The position numbers and the translations under genes were made by a program. From positions 10,850,001 through 10,914,000 of the forward strand of contig OY759214.1 of NCBI GenBank assembly GCA_963662175.1: DNA of 64,000 nucleotides. Direction: 5' to 3'. This document shows positions 46,416-55,147 of the stretch, piece by piece (the stretch's first letter is position 1; the number at the start of each line of letters is the position of its first letter). The notes under the pieces are model-generated. The model worked only from the letters and a program-made list of their open reading frames with translations. It was not told the DNA's origin and searched no databases. This DNA is from Aradus depressus. Its lineage: Eukaryota > Arthropoda > Insecta > Hemiptera > Aradidae.

Positions 46416-46491
46416 TCTTAAAACTATCTTAATATAGATGGAGAGGGGTTATAATATGAAATAAGGAAACATATACTAAGTTGTGTAACGA

Positions 46492-46497
46492 TTTATT
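46492..46497 (-). terminator. polyadenylation signal for the DUF8207-like gene
   Basis: TTTATT on the plus strand gives AATAAA on the minus strand, 20 bases past the stop codon of the minus-strand gene. Confidence 0.55.
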
Positions 46498-46516
46498 AAT
46501 ACATAAAATTACATTG

Positions 46517-47544
46517 TTAGATAATAATTTGTTCTTCTCTGAGTTCCTCAATAATAGCTGCAATTTCATTTTCATGACCTGTGTGTCCAGCTAGTTTGGA
46601 TGAATACAATAAACCTAATCTTCTCACGAGTTCGTTGGGGTCGTTCCAGAACTGTATCTTATTTTGGTTTTCAAAAGTTGGTAGACCTTTGCCCTCCTTC
46701 GGTGGTATAATTTTGGAAATGATGTTTTTGTATTTGTAACCTCGATTTCCTCGTATAGGATGCCTATTACAGTAGTCTTTATAGTAGGCATTTGTTTCAG
46801 TGAGCAATTTAGCATGTAGTTTACTGTCGCTCTCATTGTAGTACCGGGGTTTCTTCATAAAAATCAAATCTAGTAGTCCATGTGTAGCCTTGTATGCCTT
46901 ATCGTTAATAAATATATTGTCGTCATCGAATGTTATTTCACTATCACCCAAGGCCAAGCCGCCTTGAGGAACAATACGAACACCATACGTTGTATCAAAG
47001 GAATCGTCACCTTTCAGCAACCTTTCAATGTAAGGGGATATTTTAGGACTTAGCTGACTAAGACCTTTTTGAAGACTAGCATTTCCAGCTGGTGTGGAAA
47101 TATATTTTGCTATGTTCACAGTATCTAGATCCTCATTCGGTTCATTTTCGCATACTTCAGTCTCTTGTAAAAATTGTGATGTTTTCGGTGCTGTATATTG
47201 TTCAGAAATGTTTTCTTCTTCTTCTAGGGGTGAAAATGCAAATTTCCTTTTACGCAAGTGAGGTGTTGTAAAAAAGGATTCTTCCTCCTTGACTGATTCG
47301 TTACTAAGAGACTTATGTTCATTCACAGGCTCCTTCTTTACACTCGATCCGGTTCGCTCCCTTTTCTCCCCACTTGATTTATATTTTAGTACTTCTGCAA
47401 TTTCTCTTAGGGGTTTCGATACCGGCTGTAAAGTATTTTGAACGAATTCCTCTCTTTCATCTAAACCTCTTTTCAAATCTTGATATTTTTCCGTACAACA
47501 TTACTCACTTGAACAAGTTCATTCAAAACCTTTTCACAATCCAT
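46517..47544 (-). pseudogene. DUF8207-like Polinton protein, frameshifted near N-terminus
   Basis: A Polinton-associated protein of unknown function. The main frame (46,517-47,476, 319 codons) has no ATG at its start. An ATG at 47,542-47,544 opens a short coiled-coil-like N-terminus in another frame, which runs into the main frame if one base is changed in the T5 run at 47,486-47,490. The first 130 residues are charged and low-complexity with several Lys/Glu clusters. The C-terminal half has the conserved pattern I associate with DUF8207: TYGVRI, GLALGDSEITFDDDNI, THGLLDLIFMKKP and NRGYKYKNII. A minus-strand TATA-like box and an AATAAA fit an independent transcript. The indel could be real decay or a homopolymer sequencing error. 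Confidence 0.75.
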
Positions 47545-47577
47545 TTCTAACTGATAAAGGGTTGTGTTCTACCCCAC

Positions 47578-47588
47578 CTTTTATATAA
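47578..47588 (-). promoter_or_regulatory. TATA-like box upstream of the DUF8207-like gene
   Basis: Minus strand reads TATATAAAAGG, about 34 bases before the ATG at 47,544. Spacing suits a TATA-driven transcript with a short leader. Confidence 0.5.
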
Positions 47589-47623
47589 TTATAGATGAAA
47601 GTGATGTTGGAATTATGCAAATA

Positions 47624-48331
47624 CTAATCATTAATTCCTATGTATGTGTCCATACCAAATCGGTAACGTCCCTCGTTTACAGATGAATCCTTATCAATCA
47701 CTAGATATCCATAAGGTTCTTTCCAGCATCTCGAGCATATACTTTTAAATTCTTTGTAACTCATATCAGTGGTTACATGCTCATCATAAACATGTTTAAG
47801 ATTGATATCATCTTGTTTGAAGAGTATAATCAGATTAGCGTTATCTCTGAGCATCTGTTTGGGTATTTTGCTGTATGTTTGGCATAGATAAAATACATCT
47901 GCACCTATATGTCGCCCTCTGCTAAAATATTCCAACATTCTTTCCTGTTTGTCCGTTGCAACATCATCAAAAATAAGTAAAGAATTAGCTCTAGCATCTT
48001 CGGGTCGTATAAGATCATCACAATTCGTGTAGGTAAAATAGCCTATTTCCGGCACCATCTCCAATATCTCTTTCAACAATACATATTTCGGCTGAAATAG
48101 AGATTTGCTAAAAATGTAAATATTTTCAAATCTCAGGCCATTTTCATCGAGTAGTAAGCTAAGAAGAAGATCCGTTTTCCCACAGTTTGATGGTCCGCAA
48201 ATGAGACATCGAATAGTTTGAGGGAGTAAAGGTCCGTGTTGAAATCGGATTTTATTCCGTTCCTGTGTTAATCTTTCAGAAGAGAACCTTTTGATCGATA
48301 CCGACTGTTTCTTCATTAACATTATGAGCAT
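47624..48331 (-). CDS. A32-like genome-packaging ATPase (FtsK/HerA type)
   Basis: A 235-residue protein predicted to pump replicated element DNA into capsids by ATP hydrolysis. Walker A GPSNCGKT is at residues 46-53 and Walker B LLIFDD at 118-123. A Gln-containing segment FYLCQTYSK (about 147-155) follows, as in FtsK/HerA enzymes, with a candidate arginine finger after it (QMLRDNANLI). Length suits Polinton ATPases. The start is the first of three clustered methionines (ATG at 48,329-48,331). The frame is intact. The gene is divergent from the phospholipase-like gene, with 68 bp between start codons. Confidence 0.92.
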   Translation of the reverse strand: MLIMLMKKQSVSIKRFSSERLTQERNKIRFQHGPLLPQTIRCLICGPSNCGKTDLLLSLLLDENGLRFENIYIFSKSLFQPKYVLLKEILEMVPEIGYFTYTNCDDLIRPEDARANSLLIFDDVATDKQERMLEYFSRGRHIGADVFYLCQTYSKIPKQMLRDNANLIILFKQDDINLKHVYDEHVTTDMSYKEFKSICSRCWKEPYGYLVIDKDSSVNEGRYRFGMDTYIGIND

Positions 48332-48359
48332 TAATGCCTAGGGAATAGACAGGGATCTG

Positions 48360-48367
48360 TATAAATA
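48360..48367 (+). promoter_or_regulatory. TATA box between the ATPase and minor-capsid genes
   Basis: TATAAATA sits 33 bases before the ATG at 48,400 in the 68-bp divergent spacer. With initiation about 25-30 bases downstream the leader would be only a few bases long. It is the clearest promoter element in the Polinton. Confidence 0.6.
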
Positions 48368-48399
48368 GAGGTGTATACTGTTTTCAAACTTTAGTCGTT

Positions 48400-49197
48400 A
48401 TGAATGAAACAAAGGTGAAACACGGTAGAGGTCTATTAAATAAACTCATCGACAAGTTACCTGTTGAATTACATCTTCCAGGATATCAGTATTGCGGTCC
48501 TGGAACGCATCTAACAAAACGATTGAATAGGGGTGATCCCGGTATCAATCCTTTGGATGCAGCTTGTAAGGAACATTATATAGCATATTCAAAACATAAA
48601 GACTCTGATAACAGACGAGAAGCTGATGAGCGATTAATAAACTCTGCTTGGGAGAGAGCAAAAGCAAAGGACACCTCATTAAAAGAAAAGGCTGCTTCGT
48701 GGTTTGTAATGAATGGTATGAAAGCAAAAGTGAAAATAGGTGGTGGAAACAAAATGGGAGGCCTTAAGAAGAAATTATCTTTTAAGAATATCGTCAAGGC
48801 AGCCAGAAGTGCGATCAAAAAACTGAATTGTAAGAATAGACGACATAAAGGGAAAAAAGGATCGGGCGGACTAATTGAAACATGTAGAATAGCATTAAGA
48901 AGTGCTAGGGCGTCTAAAAGACCTGGGTCGGTCAAATTACCCCGCGTACTACCTATTCCGAAAAAGGGTGGTTTTCTACCTGCTCTGATACCTATCTTTG
49001 CAGGTCTTTCGGCTATCGGGAGTTTGGCTGGTGGAGCCTCAGCTATAGCCAAAACCGTACATGATATAAAGAATTCTAGAAAGAGCGTCGGTCAAGGCTC
49101 CATTAAAATTTCAACCGGTGGAGGTATGTATCTAGCGCCATATAAAAAAGGTTTAGGTTTATATCTCGCCCCTCCATCAAAGATTTCAAAAAACTAA
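48400..49197 (+). CDS. phospholipase A2-like minor virion protein
   Basis: The first 100 residues match the parvovirus-type phospholipase A2 domain carried by many Polintons. The Ca-binding loop (GYQYCGPGTHL, residues 28-38) is intact. The active-site helix is LDAACKEHYIAY (52-63): His59 is present, but the Asp expected next to it is Tyr60 (codon TAT at 48,577-48,579), so catalysis is probably lost or weakened. A basic middle (116-190, many Lys/Arg) precedes a hydrophobic Gly/Ala-rich segment (FLPALIPIFAGLSAIGSLAG, about 197-216) and a tail with two GLYLAP-like repeats, as in adenovirus-like core or minor capsid proteins. In related virions such proteins lie inside the capsid. Frame intact, 265 residues. 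The neighbouring protease probably processes it. Confidence 0.85.
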   Translation: MNETKVKHGRGLLNKLIDKLPVELHLPGYQYCGPGTHLTKRLNRGDPGINPLDAACKEHYIAYSKHKDSDNRREADERLINSAWERAKAKDTSLKEKAASWFVMNGMKAKVKIGGGNKMGGLKKKLSFKNIVKAARSAIKKLNCKNRRHKGKKGSGGLIETCRIALRSARASKRPGSVKLPRVLPIPKKGGFLPALIPIFAGLSAIGSLAGGASAIAKTVHDIKNSRKSVGQGSIKISTGGGMYLAPYKKGLGLYLAPPSKISKN

Positions 49198-49238
49198 TAG
49201 AGACCCTGCCGAAAAGAGCTCTAACGAATATAGATCTA

Positions 49239-49568
49239 ATGAATACAATTGAAAAATTAAAAATACCCTTTTTTAGAGGTATATTTATGAGGGATACACT
49301 GCCAATTAACCCACCTAGAAAGAAAGAATGTGGTATTTTGAATCTAGATTCAGAAAGGAACAATGGCACCCATTGGGTAGCATATGTTAAAAATGGTGAC
49401 TATGTCGAATACTTTGACAGCTTTGGCAATCTGAGACCTCCATTAGAGTTCATAAGGTACATGCAGGGTTCTACAATAGTTTATAATAGAGATCAATATC
49501 AGGTTTTAAAGAGTGAGAATTGTGGACATTTATGTGTTCAGTTTCTTTATAAGTGCTATTATTATTAG
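49239..49568 (+). CDS. adenain-type cysteine protease
   Basis: A 109-residue thiol protease of the adenovirus maturation-protease (C5/Ulp1-like) fold. The catalytic triad is visible: His45 in GTHWVAY, Asp60 in YFDSFGN, Cys95 in ENCGHLCVQF, with Gln86 or Gln88 as the oxyanion-hole residue. It is presumed to cleave capsid precursors during maturation. The length is that of Polinton proteases, much shorter than adenovirus adenain. The start is the ATG 41 bases after the minor virion gene. The frame is intact, and its stop (49,566-49,568) lies 20 bases before the penton ATG. Confidence 0.9.
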   Translation: MNTIEKLKIPFFRGIFMRDTLPINPPRKKECGILNLDSERNNGTHWVAYVKNGDYVEYFDSFGNLRPPLEFIRYMQGSTIVYNRDQYQVLKSENCGHLCVQFLYKCYYY

Positions 49569-49588
49569 AGTTTGGAACAGTTTCAGAC

Positions 49589-50275
49589 ATGAGCTTTACC
49601 TTTACACTTAACGGGACATCATCTGTCCTCTCAGCCGATTTTTTCCCTCCAATCATACTCGATGAAGGTTCCTATTACATAGGTCTTTTAAATTTTGTTA
49701 CATTCAATTCTGTTCCAAACATTGAAGAGGGGGTTAACAATAAATTCTATTATGACCACAATAAAATTATATCGATTCCAACAGGCATGTATGAAATTGA
49801 AGCAATAGATAAATATCTAAAACAAGAAATGCAAGGCGATAAATACACCTTCTACATTCGTGGTAACAGAAACACCATGAAATGTGAAATTAAAGCTGAC
49901 TTTAATATTGATTTTACAAAACCAGATAGCATAGGATCCCTGCTAGGATTCGGAAAAGTACATTTAAAGAAAAATCAAAAGTGGATATCTGATAACATTC
50001 TAGATATATCAAAAACTAACATGATATGTGTCGAATGTAACATTACTGCTGGTTCATTTAGTGACAGTCGCCCTGTTCACATTATACATGAATTTTATCC
50101 TACAGTTCCCCCAGGGTATAAATTGAATGAGACACCTGCAAATGTTGTCTAATTACCTGTGAACAGTCGTACTATAAACAACATTACTATAAGAATAACT
50201 GATCAGAGCGGAAGACTTTTAAATTTTTTAGGCGAGAGAATAACAATTCACTTACATCTCAAGAATGGGTATTGA
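49589..50275 (+). pseudogene. penton (minor capsid) protein with in-frame TAA
   Basis: Single-jelly-roll vertex capsid protein of the Polinton. The ATG at 49,589 opens MSFTFTLNG; the GTG further upstream is a less likely start. The frame reads 187 residues to a TAA at 50,150-50,152. The same frame stays open for 40 further codons to a TGA at 50,273-50,275. The downstream part has the character of a penton C-terminus (TIRITDQSGRLLNF then an alternating beta-strand ending). The TAA therefore looks like a nonsense substitution removing the final strands. The motif DEGSYYIGLLNFVTFNSVPN (about 28-47) is typical of this family. Position between protease and major capsid matches other Polintons. Confidence 0.82.
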
Positions 50276-50462
50276 TTTCAGACCTTCACCGTTTACATAT
50301 AAAAAACCTGTAATCAGACAACCCTCAGCCAGTACTATATCAAAGACGTTCCGGTTAACAACTGCATCACGACGTATCTTGAAAAGTATTGGGTTAGCGT
50401 TGCATACAAAGAGGAGGAGAAGGAACAGAGAAATCAACAATGCCGGGAGCAGACATTTTTAA
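50265..50462 (+). CDS. small basic protein, unknown function
   Basis: A 65-residue frame starting ATG at 50,265. It overlaps the last codons of the read-through penton frame by 11 bases and the first 23 bases of the major capsid gene. It has a Ser/Thr-rich middle (SASTISKTFRLTT), a segment RRILKSIGLAL and a cluster KRRRRNR near the C-terminus. Many Polintons have a short basic open frame at this place, so I think it is real. Function unknown; nucleic acid binding is a guess from charge. Antisense frames here are shadows. Confidence 0.6.
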   Translation: MGIDFRPSPFTYKKPVIRQPSASTISKTFRLTTASRRILKSIGLALHTKRRRRNREINNAGSRHF

Positions 50463-51741
50463 CATTGAAGAGAAAATCAGTTTTGATGATGCCATAACTA
50501 ATTACGAGTATCATAATTACTTGCCATATGCATCGTCGACCTTCAACAACAATGATGAAATAAGAATACCTATTTCTCAACAGGATCTCATAAGTTTACC
50601 TTCTGAGAGTTATATATGTTTGGAGGGGAGGGTGGTTATTGAAAACTATGAAATACCGTCCATACCTGGCAGGGTGTTATCTAATGATGAAAAAGCTCGA
50701 CTTGTAGGATTCACTAACAATGCTTTTGCTTTCCTTTTTGATGAAATACGTTATGAATTAAACGGAGTAGAAATAGATAGAACAAGAAATGTCGGAATCG
50801 CAACAACTATGAAAGGCTGGGCCTCATTCAAAAAAGGTGAAAAAGGAGTAGAAAATGCTGGATGGAATTGGAAGTATTGTGATTTACCTTTAGATCAGAT
50901 AGACTATAGAGGACATTGTAAAGATGAACATGGTAACTTTAATGTATGAATTCCATTAAATATGCTAAGCGGGATGGCAGAAGATTATACTCGTGCCATA
51001 ATCAATATGAACCAGGTCTTAATATTAACTAGAGCCCGTAATGACACAAACGCTGTAGTCGTGGATAATCTAGCAGGTGTCGTAACAAACATCAAATGGA
51101 GTATTAAAATAGACCGACTTTACTGGAAAATGCCCCACGTTCAGCCATCGGACAGTATGAGATTACACGTATTAAAATTACTACAAAGAGGTAGAAACAT
51201 TCAAATGGGCTTTAGATGTATGGATCTGGTCGAATACCCCACCCTTTCAGAGAGTGCTAAGCATAATTGGACTATAAAAACAACAACATCCCTAGAAAGA
51301 CCTCGGTTTGTTATTGTTGGTTTTCAGACAGCAAAGAGAGATCAAGAAATTAAAGATTGTAGCACATTCGACCACTGTTCTTTAAGAAACATAAAACTAT
51401 ATCTCAATTCCAACTCATATCCATACAATGATTTAGCCCTCGCGTTCGAAAAACAAAAGATGGCTGAATTATATGAAATGTATTCACGTTTTCAAAAGAG
51501 TTATTACAAATGTGAAACTTCATTCCCTGCTCTAACAATAACAAGTTTTGTAGAAAAAGCCCCTTTAATCGTGATTGATTGCTCCAACCAAAATGATAAC
51601 ATTAAAGCGGGTACAGTAGATATTCGGCTAGAGTTTGAAGCATCAAAACCTTTCCCTCATAACACAACAGCCTATTGTTTAATAATCCATGATAAGATAG
51701 TGGAATATAACCCTGTAACGAATATTGTTCGTAAAATGTAA
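50440..51741 (+). pseudogene. major capsid protein (double jelly roll) with in-frame TGA
   Basis: Hexon-like major capsid protein of the Polinton virion. The ATG at 50,440 opens 169 codons to TGA at 50,947-50,949. The same frame continues, without another stop, for 263 codons to TAA at 51,739-51,741. The full span of about 433 codons is the usual length of Polinton major capsid proteins. The N-terminal half has the segments ITNYEYHNYLPYAS and FLFDEIRYELNGVEIDRTRN. The second part has IKWSIKIDRLYWKMPHVQPS and PRFVIVGFQTAKRDQ, all characteristic of the family. The break is one base substitution, so recent decay is likely; stop-codon readthrough is a less likely alternative. Confidence 0.88.
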
Positions 51742-51884
51742 TTTAAAAAAAAATTATATGTGTTTGTAATATTAGTAATCAAAAATGTTTTGATATAGAA
51801 GTGTTATGTATTACTATATTTTCATCTGATATATATATCATTGCTATTTATATATACCTTATGTAATGTGAAAGATTGTATCTT

Positions 51885-51890
51885 AATAAA
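51885..51890 (+). terminator. polyadenylation signal after the major capsid gene
   Basis: AATAAA lies about 145 bases past the capsid stop codon. It would end a rightward transcript covering part or all of the block from 48.4 to 51.7 kb. Confidence 0.6.
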
Positions 51891-51899
51891 GTATCTTAA

Positions 51900-52165
51900 C
51901 AACAAATATGTGTGACTTTCCCTTTATTTAACCCTTAAGTCTTAAATATATAGTTCTAAGACTATAATTATATCCTTAGCTGTTTACGAAAGTAACTAAA
52001 CAGCTCCTTAGCACATTACATCCTTATGTAATTATTTTTTAGAGATTTTCACATACACGAGTTCAAAACTCGACAGGTAAAAGTTTTTTTTTTTTTTTTT
52101 TCTAAAGATGATGGAAAGGTGATATAAGAAAATTAAAAAAACATAGGTTTATTCTGGAATAAATA

Positions 52166-52202
<37 letters not shown>

Positions 52203-52255
52203 GGAAATGTACATAGCATAATTATTTTATTTATTTTACAAATTTGCGAAAAAGA
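51900..52255. other. Polinton intergenic spacer with T runs
   Basis: Gene-free spacer between the capsid block and leftward genes. T runs at about 52,084-52,101 and 52,168-52,198 are the only striking features. Confidence 0.6.
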
Positions 52256-52606
52256 TCAATCGAGCTGATTGTTGTCTTCTATGAAGTCGGTTTCGTCTTC
52301 TTCTTCAAATATAGTGTTGAGTGCGCGACATATGTTACAGAATAATCTTGAGACATAAAAACAGGGGCAGGTGTTAGGCCCCATTTGGCATCGTTTATCA
52401 GACCAAGGGCATTGCCTGTAATGCAGTTCATCATTGTATCCTTTTTTCTTCTCCGTATAAACGCCTGCCATTTGATGAAGTTCTTCGATATATCTCTTGC
52501 AAGTAAGCCAGTTCTCTACGTTATATTGTTCCAGAGTGATCTTCAGATATTTCACGTTGAAAAGATGATATGTTGACATAAGACCCAGTTGTCTCAGCTC
52601 CTCCAT
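52256..52606 (-). CDS. Cys-rich small protein, unknown
   Basis: A 116-residue minus-strand frame with ATG at 52,604-52,606. A cluster of cysteines spans residues about 66-95 (CPWSDKRCQMGPNTCPCF, then FCNIC), suggesting metal binding. The C-terminus is very acidic (EEEDETDFIEDN). I do not recognise a family. It overlaps the end of the upstream small frame by 86 bases in another frame. The intact frame, ATG and Polinton context support a gene, but it is uncertain. Confidence 0.5.
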   Translation of the reverse strand: MEELRQLGLMSTYHLFNVKYLKITLEQYNVENWLTCKRYIEELHQMAGVYTEKKKGYNDELHYRQCPWSDKRCQMGPNTCPCFYVSRLFCNICRALNTIFEEEDETDFIEDNNQLD

Positions 52607-52775
52607 GACGACTGAGTGAAAGTCGTTCTAGAGTATTCCTCAAAGAAGCTATATCGGTAGATTCATAGGAGGGAAGGAAGGCCCCCCTCTCTTCTTCATA
52701 TCTGGTGATAAGTTGCTTTACATGATGGATTTTCGATAATAAACTATTCACCCTGTGAAGCATTGTAATATCCAT
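52521..52775 (-). CDS. small helical protein, unknown
   Basis: An 84-residue frame from ATG at 52,773-52,775. The first half is predicted helical (SLLSKIHHVKQLITRYEEER), the rest is Ser-rich (SLRNTLERLSLSRHGG). No recognised family. The frame is open upstream to about 52,838 without another ATG. It overlaps the Cys-rich gene by 86 bases. Co-transcription or splicing between them is possible. Confidence 0.45.
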   Translation of the reverse strand: MDITMLHRVNSLLSKIHHVKQLITRYEEERGAFLPSYESTDIASLRNTLERLSLSRHGGAETTGSYVNISSFQREISEDHSGTI

Positions 52776-52912
52776 GATGCAAGTCAATGCCTTCGTGACA
52801 ATAGAATGAACGAGAGAAAGAGAAAGGCGACTGTACAACAGTGGAGAATGGTGGGAGAGTGTTTAGAAAAAGGGTGGCGATGAGAGAGGAACGGTATCAT
52901 CCTTAATTATAA

Positions 52913-53854
52913 TTATAATATATCTTTGGTGTCTATCCAACTCTTGTCATTCATTCCATACCACTTTACGAAAGACCTGTTTTTATTTTTTCGCAACACC
53001 TTCTCCACAAGATAAAAGTTTGGGTAACGTGCAGATGTTAACTCATGTATATAAAAACATCCTTGTATTTTTACACCGTTACAATCAGTAAGTAAATATG
53101 TGATGGGATTAGTTTTTTTAATCTGATATATTCTAAACAATTCACTACTCCAATTTGGAGTATAACCTTTCTCAAAAACGGTTTTGAATTTGCTAATTCT
53201 TACCCAGTCATTTACCTTAAATTTCGGTTTAATCTTTGACAAACTTTTTTTATTTTTTTTAATGTTATAAACAGTTTCTAGAAGGTTTTGCTCGTTGGAT
53301 TGTTTAACATCTATAGGTTTCATTCGAATAGTTCTATGATAACTATTATTATATTCATTAACAATTTCTGGTAATATTTTTAAATACTTATAATTTCCGT
53401 TATAACTAAATTTTTTGTATAATTTGTTTTTTAACGTTCTAATAAAACGTTCAACTATGGATGCTTTCTTCACACTAAACGTGTTGTAATGGTTAATACC
53501 ATGACTTTTCATAAGCCTCATAAAACTTTTATTAAAAAACTCTGAGCCCTGATCAGTCTGAATATTCCGCGGAGAAGAAGGAAGTGTTGCTAGTATTTTC
53601 CTAACGACTCTGCATATCTCTGAACCCTTCTTATTTTTTATAGGCAGAGCATATGCGAATTTACTAAAACAGTCAATTATACACAGAATGAATTTATACC
53701 CTGAGTTCTCTCTATAATACTTTTGAAAATCTGCAACGTCTAGCTGTATTAAATCATTTATACCTTTTAAAACCACCGATCTCCTAATCCAGTTTTTCCT
53801 AGCAGGCCGATTTAACTCATTAACAATCTCTTTCCTGATATCTATATTAGCCAT
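52913..53854 (-). CDS. retrovirus-type (rve) integrase with chromo-like C-terminus
   Basis: A 313-residue DDE integrase predicted to join element ends to host DNA. Catalytic triad: Asp39 (LDVADFQ), Asp101 (QTDQGSEFF) and Glu135 (SIVERFIRTLKNK), in an RNase H-like core of about residues 33-190. The C-terminal 35 residues (YLVEKVLRKNKNRSFVKWYG) have the look of a chromodomain found on Polinton integrases, which may guide target choice. The N-terminus lacks a clear HHCC zinc finger, so the protein is somewhat shorter than relatives. ATG at 53,852-53,854; frame intact. Confidence 0.92.
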   Translation of the reverse strand: MANIDIRKEIVNELNRPARKNWIRRSVVLKGINDLIQLDVADFQKYYRENSGYKFILCIIDCFSKFAYALPIKNKKGSEICRVVRKILATLPSSPRNIQTDQGSEFFNKSFMRLMKSHGINHYNTFSVKKASIVERFIRTLKNKLYKKFSYNGNYKYLKILPEIVNEYNNSYHRTIRMKPIDVKQSNEQNLLETVYNIKKNKKSLSKIKPKFKVNDWVRISKFKTVFEKGYTPNWSSELFRIYQIKKTNPITYLLTDCNGVKIQGCFYIHELTSARYPNFYLVEKVLRKNKNRSFVKWYGMNDKSWIDTKDIL

Positions 53855-53869
53855 CCTCCCGCATACAGA

Positions 53870-54090
53870 TCGAATGTATAAATGAAAGGAATAGGATTGG
53901 TTGCCTCTTCAAAAAACTGCGTGGCAGAGATAATTTTTTAGACATGAGACAGAAGAATGAGATGAGTGAAAGGTGTGACCTTTCCCTGTATCGACAAGCT
54001 CTAACATGTTGTCAACAAGAGGGACCATATATCTCTCTCTCCTCATAGTGAAAGGTAGCACAAGTCATTAGTAATTAACATCTCTATACT
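53870..54090. other. divergent spacer between integrase and the 160-aa gene
   Basis: A short gene-free spacer separating leftward integrase from rightward genes. A minus-strand TATA-like phrase (TTTATACATTCG, near 53,877) could serve the integrase gene. Confidence 0.4.
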
Positions 54091-54573
54091 ATGGAGTTTC
54101 AATCAATTGTAAAAATCGGCCCAAAATGTTTTTTAAAAATCGGTGTGAAATATGGCATAGTATATTTAGAACTTCAGAAGGGGGTGAAGAATATACATTT
54201 ATCGTGCGAGGATTGGACATTATTAAAAGAAAACATGATACGTATCAGCCAATACATGGTTAGTCGTAAATGTGGGGGTCTTTTTGTGAATTTAAAATGT
54301 TTTAATATGTATTGTGAAAAAAATGATAAATGTAAAAAAGTGTACATATCTGGCAACTATCCATGGAAATTAGATATGAATCCATGTGGACCTATTAACT
54401 GTTTACCATCTAACGAAATATTAATTTGTAAAAAAGATATGCTAATGTTTTTACACTCTTGGAACAGATTATTATGTAAACATATTATTAGCAATTGTGA
54501 ATCCTATTTCTGTTCATACATAATATTAATATGTGTATGCCTTTTTTGTAAAAATGTATATTTCTTACTATAA
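54091..54573 (+). CDS. 160-residue Cys-rich protein, weakly PC4-like N-terminus
   Basis: ATG at 54,091, intact frame. Residues about 8-52 form an alternating beta pattern ending in KNIHLSCEDWTLLKENM. This vaguely resembles the PC4/SUB1 single-strand DNA-binding fold, in which strands are followed by a phrase like 'IsLs-x-eqW-x-x-L' and a helix. The middle has a Cys cluster (FNMYCEKNDKCKKVY, about 71-85). The last 35 residues (CSYIILICVCLFCKNVYFLL) are hydrophobic and Cys-rich, as in a membrane anchor or zinc site. The PC4 idea is tentative; a single-strand binding role would suit protein-primed replication. Confidence 0.5.
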   Translation: MEFQSIVKIGPKCFLKIGVKYGIVYLELQKGVKNIHLSCEDWTLLKENMIRISQYMVSRKCGGLFVNLKCFNMYCEKNDKCKKVYISGNYPWKLDMNPCGPINCLPSNEILICKKDMLMFLHSWNRLLCKHIISNCESYFCSYIILICVCLFCKNVYFLL

Positions 54574-54667
54574 AATATAATAGTGTTATATCTGTTTGAA
54601 AGTTTTTCAATTCATATCTCAACTATATGCATGTATTTATAATATATGTTAGGCTGAGGAAAAATTA

Positions 54668-54698
54668 AATAAAATAGATGTATACAAAAAGATTTATT
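54668..54698. terminator. overlapping polyadenylation signals for convergent genes
   Basis: AATAAA on the plus strand (54,668-54,673) and TTTATT (54,693-54,698, AATAAA on the minus strand) lie between the converging 54,091-54,573 and 54,755-54,997 genes. Compact shared 3' region. Confidence 0.5.
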
Positions 54699-54754
54699 AA
54701 TATAAAACGGATGATATAATAATAATCATTTTAAAGACGAACAGTTTTTAATTT

Positions 54755-55005
54755 CTATTCTGAAAATACAATTTCATGAACACCTGCCTTCCTTCCCATA
54801 TATTTAAACATTAGTGTTGGTATTTTATGTAAATTATAATTTTCAATTGTTTCATTCGATAGACCATTACACAAGCGATATGGTAAATACACTCTTGTAG
54901 GACAATCAATATTGGAACCGGAATGAAATTCTTCAGGTTGAATTTCAATAATTAATGCATCACCGAATTTCGTAACAACGGTTACAACTCGTCCCAATAA
55001 CAGAC
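54755..55005 (-). pseudogene. small conserved-looking protein without ATG
   Basis: An 80-residue frame (VVTVVTKFGDALIIEIQ... ending KYMGRKAGVHEIVFSE) whose beta-rich pattern suggests a small OB-like or single-domain protein. A TGA closes the frame at about 55,010 and no ATG precedes the first plausible residues. An ATG at 55,011-55,013 (minus strand) is in another frame, so a one-base frameshift in the first codons or an unseen spliced exon is likely. Family not identified. It faces away from the polymerase gene, sharing a short divergent spacer. Confidence 0.4.
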
Positions 55006-55147
55006 GACGTCATGAGGCTACCTGTGGCAAACGCCAGCACCCTCACTCATGCGTCTCCTGCTTAAAAAAGTTTACTAGGGCAGATAATTTCAAAAAACAT
55101 GTATCGCATTTGATGGTTTATTTGCCAACATCTGTGATAAATGTGGA

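Noticed and set aside
48576..49052. 158-codon minus-strand frame
   Set aside because: Antisense shadow of the phospholipase-like minor virion gene.
50947..50949. Programmed readthrough or selenocysteine at the capsid TGA
   Set aside because: No recoding signal was recognised around the stop, and a neighbouring capsid gene has a TAA lesion too, so simple decay is more likely.
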